A stretch of DNA of 64,000 nt from Streptomyces clavuligerus (GCF_005519465.1 NZ_CP027858.1:682001-746000); one strand, 5' to 3'; positions 8,872 to 17,962 are shown, numbered from the stretch's first letter. Made by a program: numbers and translations. Notes: generated from the letters alone by a model not told the origin.

Positions 8872-9282
8872 GGAATCTCCTGAGAAAAAGACACACTTCG
8901 CCGGATGGATGCCCTTGATGACCGGCCGGTGGCTCCGGAAAGTCACCGGCTGATCATGAAGAGATCATGAGTAGACACCCCAACACGCCGCCTTATCAAG
9001 CCTGATTCCCAAAAAAATGGCGTGATCGCTCGCTCTCCACCGCAGATTTCCGTCCCGTCCGCCGGTCGGACATCACTCGGCGATAACTCCCGACCGAACT
9101 TCCGGTAAAACGCGACTTCTTACGGATTCATCTGCCATCTTTCGGACTATGTACCCTCTTTCCGTCCTCGTTAATTGAGCCAGATTCAGTGCGGGATCAG
9201 CCATGTTGCGCAAAGGATGTTTGAACATCCCGATGTTGGATCGGACAGCGACCCGTCCGGGCGGTACCGCGGCCATAGGGTT
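8872..9282. other. AT-richer intergenic promoter region
   Basis: This stretch is clearly less GC-rich than its surroundings and holds the promoter of the small secreted protein. The octamer GATCATGA is repeated directly (GATCATGAAGAGATCATGAG) at about 8953-8972. GGATGTTTGAACATCC near 9217-9232 is a palindrome with 7-bp arms. A minus-strand frame of 43-67 codons within 9073-9276 has no recognisable features and is not called. Confidence 0.5.
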
Positions 9283-9945
9283 TCAGCCAGGGACACCGCC
9301 CGACGGCGCGGTGAAGCCGACCCGGTCCGCCGAGCGCACCAGCTCCGGATCGTCGCCCAGGGCGTGTTCGGCCACCCGGGAGACCACCGGGGCCGGGATG
9401 TCGTCCAGGCCGTAGGTGGCATGGGTGTCATGGGGCAGCACCACGGCGAACCCCCGCTCGACCGCGCCCGCCGCCGTGGCGCTCACACACATCTCGGAGA
9501 GCACCCCGGCGATCACCACCCGTCCGACGCCCCGGCCGCGCAGCAGCTCCGCGAGGCCCGTCCCCGCGAAGCCGTCGTCCTCGTCCTTGCGCACGACATG
9601 CTCACGGTCCGACTCCCGCACCGGCAGCAGCAGCTCCCAGCCGGGGGAGCCGGGCTCGTCCACCGCGCCCGGCTCCCCGTCGTTGCGCAGATGCACCACG
9701 ACCGCGCCCGCCGCACGGGCCCGCTCCAGCAGGGCCGCCAGCCGCAGCGTCAGCCCGGCCGCGTCCGGCACGGCGTGGGACCCGGTCAGAAAGGCGCTCT
9801 GCGCGTCGACGAGGATCAGCGCCTGCGCGTCGGCCGCGCTCTCCCGGTACGGCGCCGAGACCCAGACCCCCTCGTGGACACGGCCCCCGTCGGCGGGGGC
9901 CGCCCCGGCGGCCCGCTGCTCCCCGGTCCCGACTGTCTCCTGCAC
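9283..9945 (-). CDS. Isochorismatase-like cysteine hydrolase
   Basis: Cytoplasmic alpha/beta hydrolase of about 220 residues in the isochorismatase-like superfamily. Members hydrolyse isochorismate, nicotinamide or N-carbamoyl compounds. The catalytic triad is visible: Asp in LILVDAQSAF, Lys in HVVRKDEDDGF and Cys in LSEMCVSATA. The preceding cis-peptide region VVIAGVLSEMC is also typical. I chose GTG at 9945, because upstream codons are Arg/Pro-rich and outside the family. The next gene, at 10121, is divergent. The specific substrate cannot be told. Confidence 0.8.
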   Translation of the reverse strand: MQETVGTGEQRAAGAAPADGGRVHEGVWVSAPYRESAADAQALILVDAQSAFLTGSHAVPDAAGLTLRLAALLERARAAGAVVVHLRNDGEPGAVDEPGSPGWELLLPVRESDREHVVRKDEDDGFAGTGLAELLRGRGVGRVVIAGVLSEMCVSATAAGAVERGFAVVLPHDTHATYGLDDIPAPVVSRVAEHALGDDPELVRSADRVGFTAPSGGVPG

Positions 9946-10120
9946 GCTTCCCACCTCATATGATCGACGATCCCCCCACCGTAACCGGCTGTCGTGACGG
10001 ACCGTCACGACCGACGGCGGGCCCCGGGCCGCCCGGCATCGCGGAGCCTGCCGACCGGCCCGGCCGAATCCGGGGCGGCCTCCTTTACGGCCCCGGGGGC
10101 GGCCCCTACCCTCCGGGGGC

Positions 10121-12037
10121 ATGACGCCGACCGGTGCACGACGCCCCCGCGGCACCTCACTGCTCGTCGCGGGCGCGACTCTGCTGGGCTCCCTCCTGCT
10201 GAACGCCGCGCCCTCCGCACAGGCGCGCGCCGGGGAGGCGCCGCTGACCGAGACCGCCGCCGTGGTCCCCGTCCGGACGACGGGACCGGCGGAGAAGCGT
10301 TTCAACCTGATCTTCCTGGGCGACGGCTACACCGCTGCCGAACTGCCCCGGTTCCGGGCCGACGTGGAGCGGCACCTCCAGACGCTGTGGTCGCTGGAGC
10401 CCTTCGCCTCGTACCGCTCGTACCTGAATGTGTGGGCGGTGGAGACGGCGTCGGCCGAGTCCGGTGTGGACTGCGACCCCGGGCTGTCCTCGCCGCGCCG
10501 GGACACCGCCCTCGGGATGGGCTTCTGGGGCGGCTGCGACCCGGCGTCGGTCCAGCGGCTGCTGACGGTGGACGGCACGGCGGCGCAGGCGCTGGCCGCC
10601 CTCGTCCCCGGAGCGGGCGCGGCCAACCGCCAGATCGTGGCGCTGGCCAACAGCACCACGTACGGCGGCGCGGGCGGCGCCCACGCCACGGCCTCCGGCG
10701 GCAGCGCCCTCTCGTCCCTCATCACCCCGCACGAGCTGGGCCACACCCTGGGCGGGCTCCAGGACGAGTACGACTACTACGCGCGGGGCGTCCCCGGCGG
10801 CACCCACCCCGGCGCGGAGCCCGCCTCCCGCCAGCACACGGTCCTCAGCGAGCCGCTGATGCGCGAGCGGCGCGCCAAGTGGTGGCGCTGGCTGGGCGAG
10901 CCCAGCGAGTCGGGCGGGGTCATCGGCCGCCACGAGGGCGGCCTCTATCTCACCCGGGGGGTGTGGCGGCCCAGCAGACACTCGATGATGCGGACGCTGG
11001 GCTATGCCTTCGACCAGGTCAGCCGGGAGATCCTGGTCCAGCGGACCGCGGCGCTGGTCGATCTGGTGCAGGGCCACACCCCCACGGGCGCGCCCGTCGG
11101 CGCCGACCGGGTGCTGTGGGTCGACACCCTGCACCCGGTGGGCGGGGAGCTGCGCGTGGTGTGGCGGGTGGACGGCCGCGAGGCGGGGGGCACGGGCAAC
11201 GCCAGGACGCTGGATCTGCGCCCCCTCGGGCTCGGGCCCGGCCGGCACACCGTGACGGCGACCGTCACCGACCCCACGCCGTTCGTCCGCGACCCCGCGA
11301 TCCGGGGCTCGTCCGCACTGACCCGCACTGTCACCTGGACGGTGGACCCGGGGCTGACCACCCCGTTCCGCCGCACGCCTGTCGCGTTCACGGCGCACAC
11401 CCCGACGGACTCCCCGGTGGGGGCGCGGGGCGTGGTGTACGCGGACACCACGCACCCCGACGACGGCACCCCGGCGGTGCGCTGGAGTCTCGACGGGCGT
11501 CCGCTGGCCAACCCGGGCAACGACCGGGACCTGGATCTGGGGGCGCTGCGGCTGCCACCCGGCACCCACCGGCTCACGGCCGCGATCGCCGGGACGGACG
11601 CCCGGCTGAGCTGGACCGTGGACGCCACCCCCGCCGTCGCCGCCCCTGAGCTGTCGGAGCCGCTGCGGACCGTGCACCGGCCGGGACGGCCGGTGGAGTA
11701 CGTCTACGACGGTCCGTTCACGATGCGGCTGACGGGCCGGGACGACCGCGGCGGCGCGGTGGTGACCCAGTTCCGCGTCGACGGCGACGGCTGGCAGACC
11801 TACTACGGCTGGCCCACGGACGCCCGGGAGCCCTATCGCTTCACCCCGGGCGGAACGGAGATCGACGGGCTGGTCCACGGCAAGCTGGGCACCCACCGGG
11901 GCGTGCCCTGGGAGGACGCGACCCCCGACTACGGAACGCATACGATCGAGTACCGCACGATCGACGCTTCGGGTAATATCTCTTCCGCGCGGCCCTTTCT
12001 GGTCACCCTGCTGCCTCCGCGGCGGGCCGCGCCCTGA
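10121..12037 (+). CDS. Secreted M64-family (IgA-peptidase-like) zinc metallopeptidase
   Basis: 638 residues with a signal peptide (LLVAGATLLGSLLLNAAPSAQA). The catalytic domain (about 55-310) begins NLIFLGDGYTAAEL and carries the zinc motif HELGHTLGGLQDEYD near residue 207, diagnostic of peptidase family M64. Two repeated beta-sandwich modules follow (TGAPVGADRVLWVDTLHP and DSPVGARGVVYADTTHP), then a distinct C-terminal beta domain ending in YRTIDASGNIS. Family members cleave host or matrix proteins, but the substrate in a soil actinomycete is unknown. The ATG has only a weak GGGGG upstream. A hairpin follows the stop. Confidence 0.87.
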   Translation: MTPTGARRPRGTSLLVAGATLLGSLLLNAAPSAQARAGEAPLTETAAVVPVRTTGPAEKRFNLIFLGDGYTAAELPRFRADVERHLQTLWSLEPFASYRSYLNVWAVETASAESGVDCDPGLSSPRRDTALGMGFWGGCDPASVQRLLTVDGTAAQALAALVPGAGAANRQIVALANSTTYGGAGGAHATASGGSALSSLITPHELGHTLGGLQDEYDYYARGVPGGTHPGAEPASRQHTVLSEPLMRERRAKWWRWLGEPSESGGVIGRHEGGLYLTRGVWRPSRHSMMRTLGYAFDQVSREILVQRTAALVDLVQGHTPTGAPVGADRVLWVDTLHPVGGELRVVWRVDGREAGGTGNARTLDLRPLGLGPGRHTVTATVTDPTPFVRDPAIRGSSALTRTVTWTVDPGLTTPFRRTPVAFTAHTPTDSPVGARGVVYADTTHPDDGTPAVRWSLDGRPLANPGNDRDLDLGALRLPPGTHRLTAAIAGTDARLSWTVDATPAVAAPELSEPLRTVHRPGRPVEYVYDGPFTMRLTGRDDRGGAVVTQFRVDGDGWQTYYGWPTDAREPYRFTPGGTEIDGLVHGKLGTHRGVPWEDATPDYGTHTIEYRTIDASGNISSARPFLVTLLPPRRAAP

Positions 12038-12053
12038 TGAGCTGCTGAAACGC

Positions 12054-12093
12054 CGCGATGGCGGGCGGGCAGCCGGGCCCGCACGCCATCGCG
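12054..12093. terminator. Hairpin between convergent genes
   Basis: CGCGATGGCG (12054-12063) pairs with CGCCATCGCG (12084-12093), with further pairing inside. It sits 17 bases after the M64 peptidase stop and probably serves both convergent genes. Confidence 0.7.
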
Positions 12094-12142
12094 CTTCGTA
12101 TGGATGTGTGTGGGGGATTTCCATCGCCCCGAACAGAACGGC

Positions 12143-12379
12143 TCAGGTGAGCAGGAAGTCCGCCTTGCCCGACTTCGCCCCCTGGATGAAGGCCGCGATC
12201 TCACCGGGTGTGTAGATCAGCGCGGGACTCTCCGGGTCCGCCGACTGGCGCACGGCCACCCGGCCGTCGGCGAGCTTCATGGTCTCGAAGCAGTTTCCGC
12301 CGTTGCCGCCGCTCCACGGCTTGTGCCAGCCGACCTCGCCGAGGTCGGTGGCGGGCATGCCGTTGTATACGTGATCCAT
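12143..12379 (-). CDS. DUF397 domain protein
   Basis: 78 residues with the DUF397 pattern: GWHKPWSGGNGGNCFE, VAVRQSADPESPALIYTPGEIAAFIQGAK. Small DUF397 proteins are partners of Scr1/WhiJ-type regulators in Streptomyces and resemble the abaA-locus ORF D. The ATG directly abuts the TGA stop of the upstream XRE gene (TGAATG), so the two are translationally coupled. Confidence 0.85.
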   Translation of the reverse strand: MDHVYNGMPATDLGEVGWHKPWSGGNGGNCFETMKLADGRVAVRQSADPESPALIYTPGEIAAFIQGAKSGKADFLLT

Positions 12380-13282
12380 TCACAGCTCCTTGCGAAGACC
12401 CCTCAGGATCTCCTTCGTGCGTTGTGCAGTCGCGGCCTGAGCCGCCATGCGGTCCAGAACCTCCAGATGGGAGGCGACCTCCGGACGCGCGTCGAGATAG
12501 ACGGCCCCGGTCAGATACTCGCTGTAGACCATGTCCGGCAGCTCGGGCACCGCGAACCGGAACAGGACGAACGGTCCATAGGTACCGGGGTGGTGTCCGG
12601 TCGCGAACTCCGCGATCTGCAGGGTGACATGGGGCAGTTCCATGCCGTCGAGCAGCTTGTCGATCTGGCCTCTCATGACCTCCGGACCGCCGACGGGCCT
12701 GCGCAGGACCGTCTCGTCCATGATCACCCACAGCCGGGGGGCGTCCTCCCGGGTGAGCAGGGCCTGCCGCTGCATCCGCAGCGCCACATGGCGCTCGATG
12801 TCCTCGGGGTCGGTCTGTCCCACGGCCCCGCTGGTCATGATCGCCCGGGCGTAGCCCTCCGTCTGAAGCAGACCGGGGATGAAGTGGGGCTCGTACGAGC
12901 GGATGAGGCTGGCCGCCCCCTCCAGGCTGACGTACATGCTGAACCAGCCGGGCAGCACATCGTGGAACCGCTGCCACCAGCCCGGCTTGTTGGCCTCCTC
13001 GGCCAGCTCGATGAAGCCGCGCGCCTCTTCGTCGTCTATCCCGTAGGCACCCAGCAGCAGCTGGACATAGGGGATCTTCAGGGCGACCTCGGCGGTCTCC
13101 ATACGGCGGATGGTGCCCGCGGCGACACGAAGGACCTTCGCGGCCTCCTCGCGCTTGAGCCCGGCCCGCTCCCGCAGATCCTGCAAGCGCTTGCCGAGGA
13201 CGACCTGCCCCACGGTGGGGGCGGACCGCGGTTCACTCACTTCTCCGACCTCCCCACGTGCTGTTGCCGAGAAGTCTGCCAT
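12380..13282 (-). CDS. WhiJ/Scr1-type XRE transcriptional regulator with DUF5753
   Basis: 300 residues. The N-terminal helix-turn-helix (about 25-85) reads LGKRLQDLRERAGLKREEAAKVLRVAAGTIRRMETAE. A DUF5753 sensor region follows (about 100-285), with YEPHFIPGLLQTEGYARAIM and HVTLQIAEF. This family has many paralogues in streptomycetes and is associated with developmental control. With the downstream DUF397 gene and the divergent RsbW-like ATPase it forms the typical WhiJ-like triad. It probably regulates the shared promoter region 13283-13366. Confidence 0.87.
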   Translation of the reverse strand: MADFSATARGEVGEVSEPRSAPTVGQVVLGKRLQDLRERAGLKREEAAKVLRVAAGTIRRMETAEVALKIPYVQLLLGAYGIDDEEARGFIELAEEANKPGWWQRFHDVLPGWFSMYVSLEGAASLIRSYEPHFIPGLLQTEGYARAIMTSGAVGQTDPEDIERHVALRMQRQALLTREDAPRLWVIMDETVLRRPVGGPEVMRGQIDKLLDGMELPHVTLQIAEFATGHHPGTYGPFVLFRFAVPELPDMVYSEYLTGAVYLDARPEVASHLEVLDRMAAQAATAQRTKEILRGLRKEL

Positions 13283-13366
13283 GGGCCCGCATCGATGAAT
13301 ATGCCCACTCTGAAAAATTCAGAGTGGCCCTTGCCAAGTTGTCCATTTCAGGGCGACAGTGGTCGG

Positions 13367-13942
13367 GTGAATCGTGACGCGCTCCACGCACCACTCCTGG
13401 ACCCGTGCTCGGGGGTCGACCACCACAGGTACGGCTTCGAGCTGCCGGCGCGTGTCGAGTACGTCTCCAGAGCCCGTCGGCTGGCCCGCGCCCGACTGGA
13501 GCACTGGGGCATCGGCGGCGATGTCCACGACACGGTGATGCTGGTCCTCTCCGAGCTGGTCACCAACGCCGTCGTGCACAGCGGAAGCCATCTGATCGCC
13601 TGCGAGCTGCTGAACGGGGTGGAGCGGCTGCGGGTCAGCGTCCGGGACCAGGGCTGCGGGCCCGCCGGGCCGCGGGTCTGCCACACACCGTCGGCGGAGG
13701 AGCGCGGCCGGGGGCTGCTGCTGGTCGAGGCGGTCTCCACCGCCTGGGGCGCGCACGAGGCGCACCAGGGGACGGGGCGGACCGTCTGGGCGGAGGTGGC
13801 GCATCTGCGGGTTTCCCGCGGAGCGGAGTTCCCGGGGCCCGTCCGGGCCGCCGGGGAGCAGGGGCCGCCGCCCGCGGTACGGGCCACCAGGCCGGGCTCG
13901 CTGCACCGGGGACCCGCGCGGGGGACGGAGAGAGCGTGCTGA
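13367..13942 (+). CDS. RsbW-like HATPase (anti-sigma-factor-type) regulatory protein
   Basis: GHKL ATP-binding domain of the anti-sigma/SpoIIAB type. The N box reads SELVTNAVVHSG, and the G1/G2 region reads VRDQGCGPAGP and EERGRGLLLVEAVSTAWG. About 191 residues from GTG 13367. ATG 13295 would add 24 residues and is also possible. The C-terminal ~40 residues are Pro/Gly/Arg-rich. It is divergent from the WhiJ-like regulator, and the arrangement matches abaA-like triads. The next gene starts inside its 3' end. Confidence 0.75.
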   Translation: MNRDALHAPLLDPCSGVDHHRYGFELPARVEYVSRARRLARARLEHWGIGGDVHDTVMLVLSELVTNAVVHSGSHLIACELLNGVERLRVSVRDQGCGPAGPRVCHTPSAEERGRGLLLVEAVSTAWGAHEAHQGTGRTVWAEVAHLRVSRGAEFPGPVRAAGEQGPPPAVRATRPGSLHRGPARGTERAC

Positions 13943-14370
13943 GGCACCGGATGTCCGCCGTCCGCTGGAGCGGGCAGCAGGGCACCGGCGGCCCCGCGTG
14001 CACCGGCGAGGGGCGGTCGCTGATCCGGCTGGAGCTGCCTCCGGCACTCGTGCCCACGCTGGGCTGCGACGCGGTCGGGGTCCCGGCCCGGCACGGCCTG
14101 GGGCTGCTGGCGCGGCTGCCGCGCAGCGGCTGTGTCTACGCCGACGCCGACTGGTGGTGGTGGATCGTGCCCACCGGCTCCGACGAGGAGCTGACCTGGC
14201 CGCTGCCCGCGCACTACGCGCCGGGGGCCCGGGTGCCGGGCTGCCGCCCCCGGCTGATCAGCTGGCCCGAGGACGGCAGCCCCTACACCCCGCCCATCCC
14301 GCTCTATCTGAACGTCTGCCAGCTCACGGGGGTCGAGCCCCGCTGGGCCGCCGCGGCGGCCCCGGGCTGA
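13936..14370 (+). CDS. Conserved-looking hypothetical protein coupled to the HATPase
   Basis: 144 residues from GTG 13936, seven bases inside the upstream gene, with GGAG five bases before it. ATG 13951 is an alternative. The sequence is soluble and rich in Trp (YADADWWWWIVPTGSD) and ends TGVEPRWAAA. No catalytic motif or named family is recognised. The overlap suggests it is co-translated with the HATPase, making this a four-gene version of the WhiJ-like unit. Confidence 0.65.
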   Translation: MLRHRMSAVRWSGQQGTGGPACTGEGRSLIRLELPPALVPTLGCDAVGVPARHGLGLLARLPRSGCVYADADWWWWIVPTGSDEELTWPLPAHYAPGARVPGCRPRLISWPEDGSPYTPPIPLYLNVCQLTGVEPRWAAAAAPG

Positions 14371-14598
14371 CCGGCGTCCCGGTGCCGCACCGGATACGGC
14401 GTCCCGCGCACCCCGTGGGACGCGGCCCGCAGGACGAACCACGCACAACGCCAGAGGCGGTGGATACCGCAGACAGCGTAGAGGGAAGGGCAGCAGTACA
14501 TCCGTCTCCCGTCCCCGGGGGCCGCGAGGCTCCGGGGGACCTCCCCCGGGAGGCGGGAAGCCCGATCGCACAGGCCGGACCACCGAGGGGGAAGGGGA

Positions 14599-14640
14599 GA
14601 GACCAGGCCCCCGCGCGGGGGAAGCCGGGGGCCTGGTCTC
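14599..14640. terminator. 14-bp GC hairpin
   Basis: GAGACCAGGCCCCC (14599-14612) pairs perfectly with GGGGGCCTGGTCTC (14627-14640). It is a likely terminator for the plus-strand HATPase unit, about 230 bases after its last stop. Confidence 0.7.
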
Positions 14641-15106
14641 GGAATCCGGCCCGCTGCCGGCCACCCGATGGGGGAGGTGGCCGGACGGTGCGGGCCGTGA
14701 AGGCGGCGCGCCGGAGTGGGGGCTCCGGTGCGCCGCTCACCCGGGGAGGCCGTCAGCGGGGTACGGGGAAGGCGGCGGGGCCGCGCGGAACCGCGCGTCC
14801 CACCGTCCGCTCCTCGAAAAACACCTCGCTGTCGGCCGGGCGCGTCCCTTCGGGACGGATGGTTCCGTTCGGGACGGCTCCGTTCGGGGGCGGTTGCCGT
14901 CCGCCGCACCGCACCGTGCCCGGCGGGGCCGGACCCCGGGCCCGGCCGCCGCACCGGTGCGGTGGCCGCACCGGCCGTCCGGGTGCCGGTCCGCACCGGG
15001 CCGGGTCCGGTGCCGGGGACCGCCGTTCCCGGGAGGGATACCGACCGGTGGCCCCGAGGCCCCGCCCCGCGGGGGAGGCCGCGCGCCCGGCCGTCGGGGC
15101 GGCGGA

Positions 15107-15281
15107 CAGCGCTCGGCGGCCCGTCCGGGAGGAGCCGGGCGGTGGTAAGTCTTCCGGGGACGGCTGCGGCATGACCGCCATCCTGCTGCTCCGGCGCAGA
15201 CCTGACAAGAGTGTGAGACGGCCCGGGGCCGGGCGCGGCCGTCGGGCAGCGCTCGGCGGCCCGTCCGGGAGGGGCCGGGCG
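15107..15281. repeat. 34-bp direct repeat, 140-bp period
   Basis: CAGCGCTCGGCGGCCCGTCC and the following GGGAGG(A/G)GCCGGGCG occur at about 15107-15141 and 15247-15281 with a single mismatch. Non-coding; origin unknown. Confidence 0.65.
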
Positions 15282-15356
15282 CCCGCGGGGCCGGACGCGG
15301 GCCCCGGTCCTCCCCCGTGGGACCGGGACCCGTCTCCCGGTGGCCCCGCTCGGGGC

Positions 15357-16427
15357 TCAGCCGCCGGAGACCGCCCGCAGATGGGACTTGCCCCGGCGGA
15401 CCGTGGGGGTGGTGTGCTCCTCGTGCTCGCGCAGCACCAGCGTCATCCGCGTGTAGCCCCGGTCCTGGAGGCTCGCGGGGGTCTCGTCCACGATCCGGCA
15501 CTCGGACCGCCCCCACCGGGGGTCCGGGTGGTGCAGCGGCCGGACCGCCCCGTCGTGGTGGACGGCCGCCGCGCCCGCCACCCGCATCCAGTGCGGCAGT
15601 CCGCAGCGGTAGGCGGCGTCCATGATGGGGTCGTCCGCGATCTCCCCGCGAATGGCCTGGAGCACCCCGTCGTCCTCGTACCGCTCCAGGGCGGATTCGA
15701 GCTGGGCGAGCAGCGGCAGGCACCAGCTCGTCTCCCGGTCGCCGAGGACGGCTCCGGCGTCGGGGTGGAAGAGGACGAACCGCAGGAAGTTCTGGTCCGG
15801 CATGGCCGTCGGGTGGGGCCCCATGGCCCGGAAGAGGGCCTGGAAGGCGGGGTTGACGTGGGTCACGTCCCAGCGGCGGTCGAAGAGGACCGACGGCAGC
15901 GGGACGGCGTCCATCATGGCGGCGTAGTCCCGCAGGTACTCCTGGGTGTCGGGGTCCTCGGCGAGGGGCCCGGTGCCGCTCGCGGCGGCCCGGGACTGCA
16001 CCGGCGGCACCACGGGGGCGTGCGGACGGACCCGCACGGCGGGGAAGGCCGGTCCGGAGGGGCGCGCGGGGCCCATCGAGGAGGCCGTCGGGGCCGCGGG
16101 CGCGCCCAGTGGCCGGGTGGGTTCGCGGTCCACGGCGAGCCGGAACAGCCAGCCGCCCTGCTGGTCGGTCATCTCCAACGCCTTGACCAGCGCGTAGAGC
16201 TTGTCCTCGGTCCACTCCTCGGAGGGGGTGGCCTCCCAGTCGGTGTAGGTGCCGACGCTGATGTCGAGCCGGGCCGCGACCTCCGCCACGGTCAGGCCCA
16301 GTTCCTCCCTGCGCCCGCGGAGGATGTCCGACAGCCTTCTCGACCGGAGGGTCCCCCGGCCGTTCCCCGTCGTGCATGTCCGACGCCCGAGGAGACCTGA
16401 CCGGCCGGAGCCCGTGTCATGTGTCAT
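15357..16427 (-). CDS. XRE regulator with MmyB-like ligand-binding domain
   Basis: 356 residues. The N-terminal helix-turn-helix (about 25-85) reads ILRGRREELGLTVAEVAARLDISVGTYTDWE. An Ala/Pro-rich linker follows, then the MmyB-type PAS-like ligand-binding domain (about 175-345) with VLFDRRWDVTHVNPAFQALF, FLRFVLFHPDA and CRIVDETPASLQDRG. Such proteins are local regulators, typically of adjacent redox enzymes; none is adjacent here. I chose ATG 16427, with AGAAGGG eleven bases upstream. GTG 16439 lies against that Shine-Dalgarno. It is divergent from the XRE/ImmA pair. Confidence 0.8.
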   Translation of the reverse strand: MTHDTGSGRSGLLGRRTCTTGNGRGTLRSRRLSDILRGRREELGLTVAEVAARLDISVGTYTDWEATPSEEWTEDKLYALVKALEMTDQQGGWLFRLAVDREPTRPLGAPAAPTASSMGPARPSGPAFPAVRVRPHAPVVPPVQSRAAASGTGPLAEDPDTQEYLRDYAAMMDAVPLPSVLFDRRWDVTHVNPAFQALFRAMGPHPTAMPDQNFLRFVLFHPDAGAVLGDRETSWCLPLLAQLESALERYEDDGVLQAIRGEIADDPIMDAAYRCGLPHWMRVAGAAAVHHDGAVRPLHHPDPRWGRSECRIVDETPASLQDRGYTRMTLVLREHEEHTTPTVRRGKSHLRAVSGG

Positions 16428-16664
16428 CGAGAACGCCACCCTTCTCGAAGTCCCGCTTGCGGCAGCGCCCTTTGGATCTTCACCCCGCTCCGCGATCCTG
16501 CTACCGGAAGCGCGGTCATGTCAACTATCGTGGCATTCTGCGACGCTGAACGTCCAGAACGCGCCACAGCTGTGGCAAGACCTGGCTGTGCGCCCGAGGA
16601 ACGGTTACTCTCCGGGCAGCCAACTGTGTGCGGAGCCATCTCGCGTGATCTAGGAGACCCACTG

Positions 16665-17333
16665 GTGACAGACGGCTTCTTGGTTCCGGGCCCGGCAGCC
16701 GCAGGCGCCCTCGCGGCGTCGGTTGCCCGCGTCACCGAACTGGCGAACAGGCGCGGACTGGACCTCGGCGAGGTCTTCGGGGTGCACGGGCTCTCGGACG
16801 CCTCCGGAGTACCCGCCGACGTGGTCGCCGCCCTGCTGGAGGGCCGCGCCGCGGGCGAACCGGACCTCCAGGCCCGGTTCCTCCAGCGCCTCGGTCTGCT
16901 GCGCCGTACTCGTCTCAAACCCAATGGCCGCCGCTACACCCAGCAGGAGATCGCCGACGGCGCCGGGATGTCCCGGCAGCAGGCGGGCGCGCTGATCAAC
17001 GGCGACCGCCGCCCCACCATGGAGCACTGCGACGCGATCCAGCGCTTCTTCGGGGTGCACGCGGGCTTCCTCACCGCCGACGACGCCGACGCCCTCAACA
17101 GCGCCCTGCTCCGCACCGAGCAGCGGCTGCTCCAGGAGCATGCCCAGCATGCCGCCGACACCGACCCGCTGGAGCGGCTGCTCCAGGACCACGGCGTCCG
17201 CGGCATCGCCTGGCGCGCCGCCCAGCTCCCCACCGACAAGCACCGCGACAAGGTCACCGAATGGCTCGACATGCTCCTGGAGAGCGTCAAGCCGGTGAAT
17301 CCGGCCGATTCCCCAAAGCCGACGGAAACATGA
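16665..17333 (+). CDS. XRE-type DNA-binding protein paired with an ImmA-like peptidase
   Basis: 222 residues from GTG 16665, preceded by AGGAG. The central helix-turn-helix (about 80-150) reads RRYTQQEIADGAGMSRQQAGALINGDRRPTMEHCDAIQRFF. Helical segments lie on both sides. The ImmA/IrrE-like gene follows 76 bases downstream. In known systems ImmA-type peptidases cleave or inactivate their cognate XRE repressor, so a regulatory pair is the best inference. In-frame sequence upstream of 16665 is unrelated to the family. Confidence 0.78.
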   Translation: MTDGFLVPGPAAAGALAASVARVTELANRRGLDLGEVFGVHGLSDASGVPADVVAALLEGRAAGEPDLQARFLQRLGLLRRTRLKPNGRRYTQQEIADGAGMSRQQAGALINGDRRPTMEHCDAIQRFFGVHAGFLTADDADALNSALLRTEQRLLQEHAQHAADTDPLERLLQDHGVRGIAWRAAQLPTDKHRDKVTEWLDMLLESVKPVNPADSPKPTET

Positions 17334-17409
17334 CTTCAGAAAACCCCTGATCCGGGTGCAGGGTTGAGCCGCACGCGCGCACGTGGCCACTGCGGGGGAG
17401 AGGAGAACG

Positions 17410-17958
17410 GTGAGCATTGGCAAGGAGATGCGACGGCTCTGCGGCGAGCTGGTGGCCGGGCTCGATCTGGCCGCCCCGGCGGAGCCCGCCGATCTCTACG
17501 CTTCCCTCTGCGCCCAGATGAGTTCGCGCCGCGGCCGGCCCGTCCGCTACCGCATGGCCACCTTCCCCCCGGGCACCGCCAGCGGGCTCTGGCTCGACAT
17601 GACCGACCAGGACCTCATCGTCGTCGAGGAGCGCACCGCCCCCGACCACCAGCTCGTCATCCTCGGCCACGAGCTGTGGCACATGAACGCCGGACACTGC
17701 TCCCACCACATCGAGGGCGCGGCCGTCGCCGCCCGGCTGCTGTCGGACGAGGCGGACCTCCAGGACACCGTGCTGAAGGTGGTGGCGCGGACCCGTTTCG
17801 ACAAGGACGAGGAGAACGAGGCCGAGAGCTTCGGCCTGCTGCTCGGCAGCAAGTGCCGGTCCTGGCTGGCGGGTTCCACCGGACGCGGCCACCGCCGCCG
17901 GGAAGGGCTCGCCGGACGGATCGAGGCATCCCTGGGATATCGCGGGCCCCAGGGCTGA
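17410..17958 (+). CDS. ImmA/IrrE-like metallopeptidase
   Basis: 182 residues. The zinc motif HELWHMNAGH lies near residue 88, and a downstream acidic helix (DEENEAESFGLLLGSKC) supplies the expected third ligand. This is the ImmA/IrrE (DUF955) family. Members cleave XRE-type regulators or act as toxin components of regulatory pairs. GTG 17410 has GAGGAG at the proper distance. It pairs with the upstream XRE gene. A ROK regulator begins four bases after its stop, so all three may be co-transcribed. Confidence 0.85.
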   Translation: MSIGKEMRRLCGELVAGLDLAAPAEPADLYASLCAQMSSRRGRPVRYRMATFPPGTASGLWLDMTDQDLIVVEERTAPDHQLVILGHELWHMNAGHCSHHIEGAAVAARLLSDEADLQDTVLKVVARTRFDKDEENEAESFGLLLGSKCRSWLAGSTGRGHRRREGLAGRIEASLGYRGPQG

Positions 17959-17962
17959 CCCG

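Larger units (their letters stand above)
14371..15356. other. ~1-kb GC-rich gap without a supported gene
   Basis: No frame here has convincing protein features. It contains a strong hairpin (14599-14640), many GCACCG-type short repeats around 14900-15010 and a 34-bp direct repeat (15107 and 15247). Confidence 0.55.

Noticed and set aside
9073..9276. 67-codon minus-strand gene in the AT-rich leader
   Set aside because: No ribosome site or family features; the stretch looks like promoter DNA.
14716..15174. 152-codon plus-strand gene in the gap 14371-15356
   Set aside because: Arg/Pro/Gly-rich translation only, overlapping repeats and lacking any motif or ribosome site.
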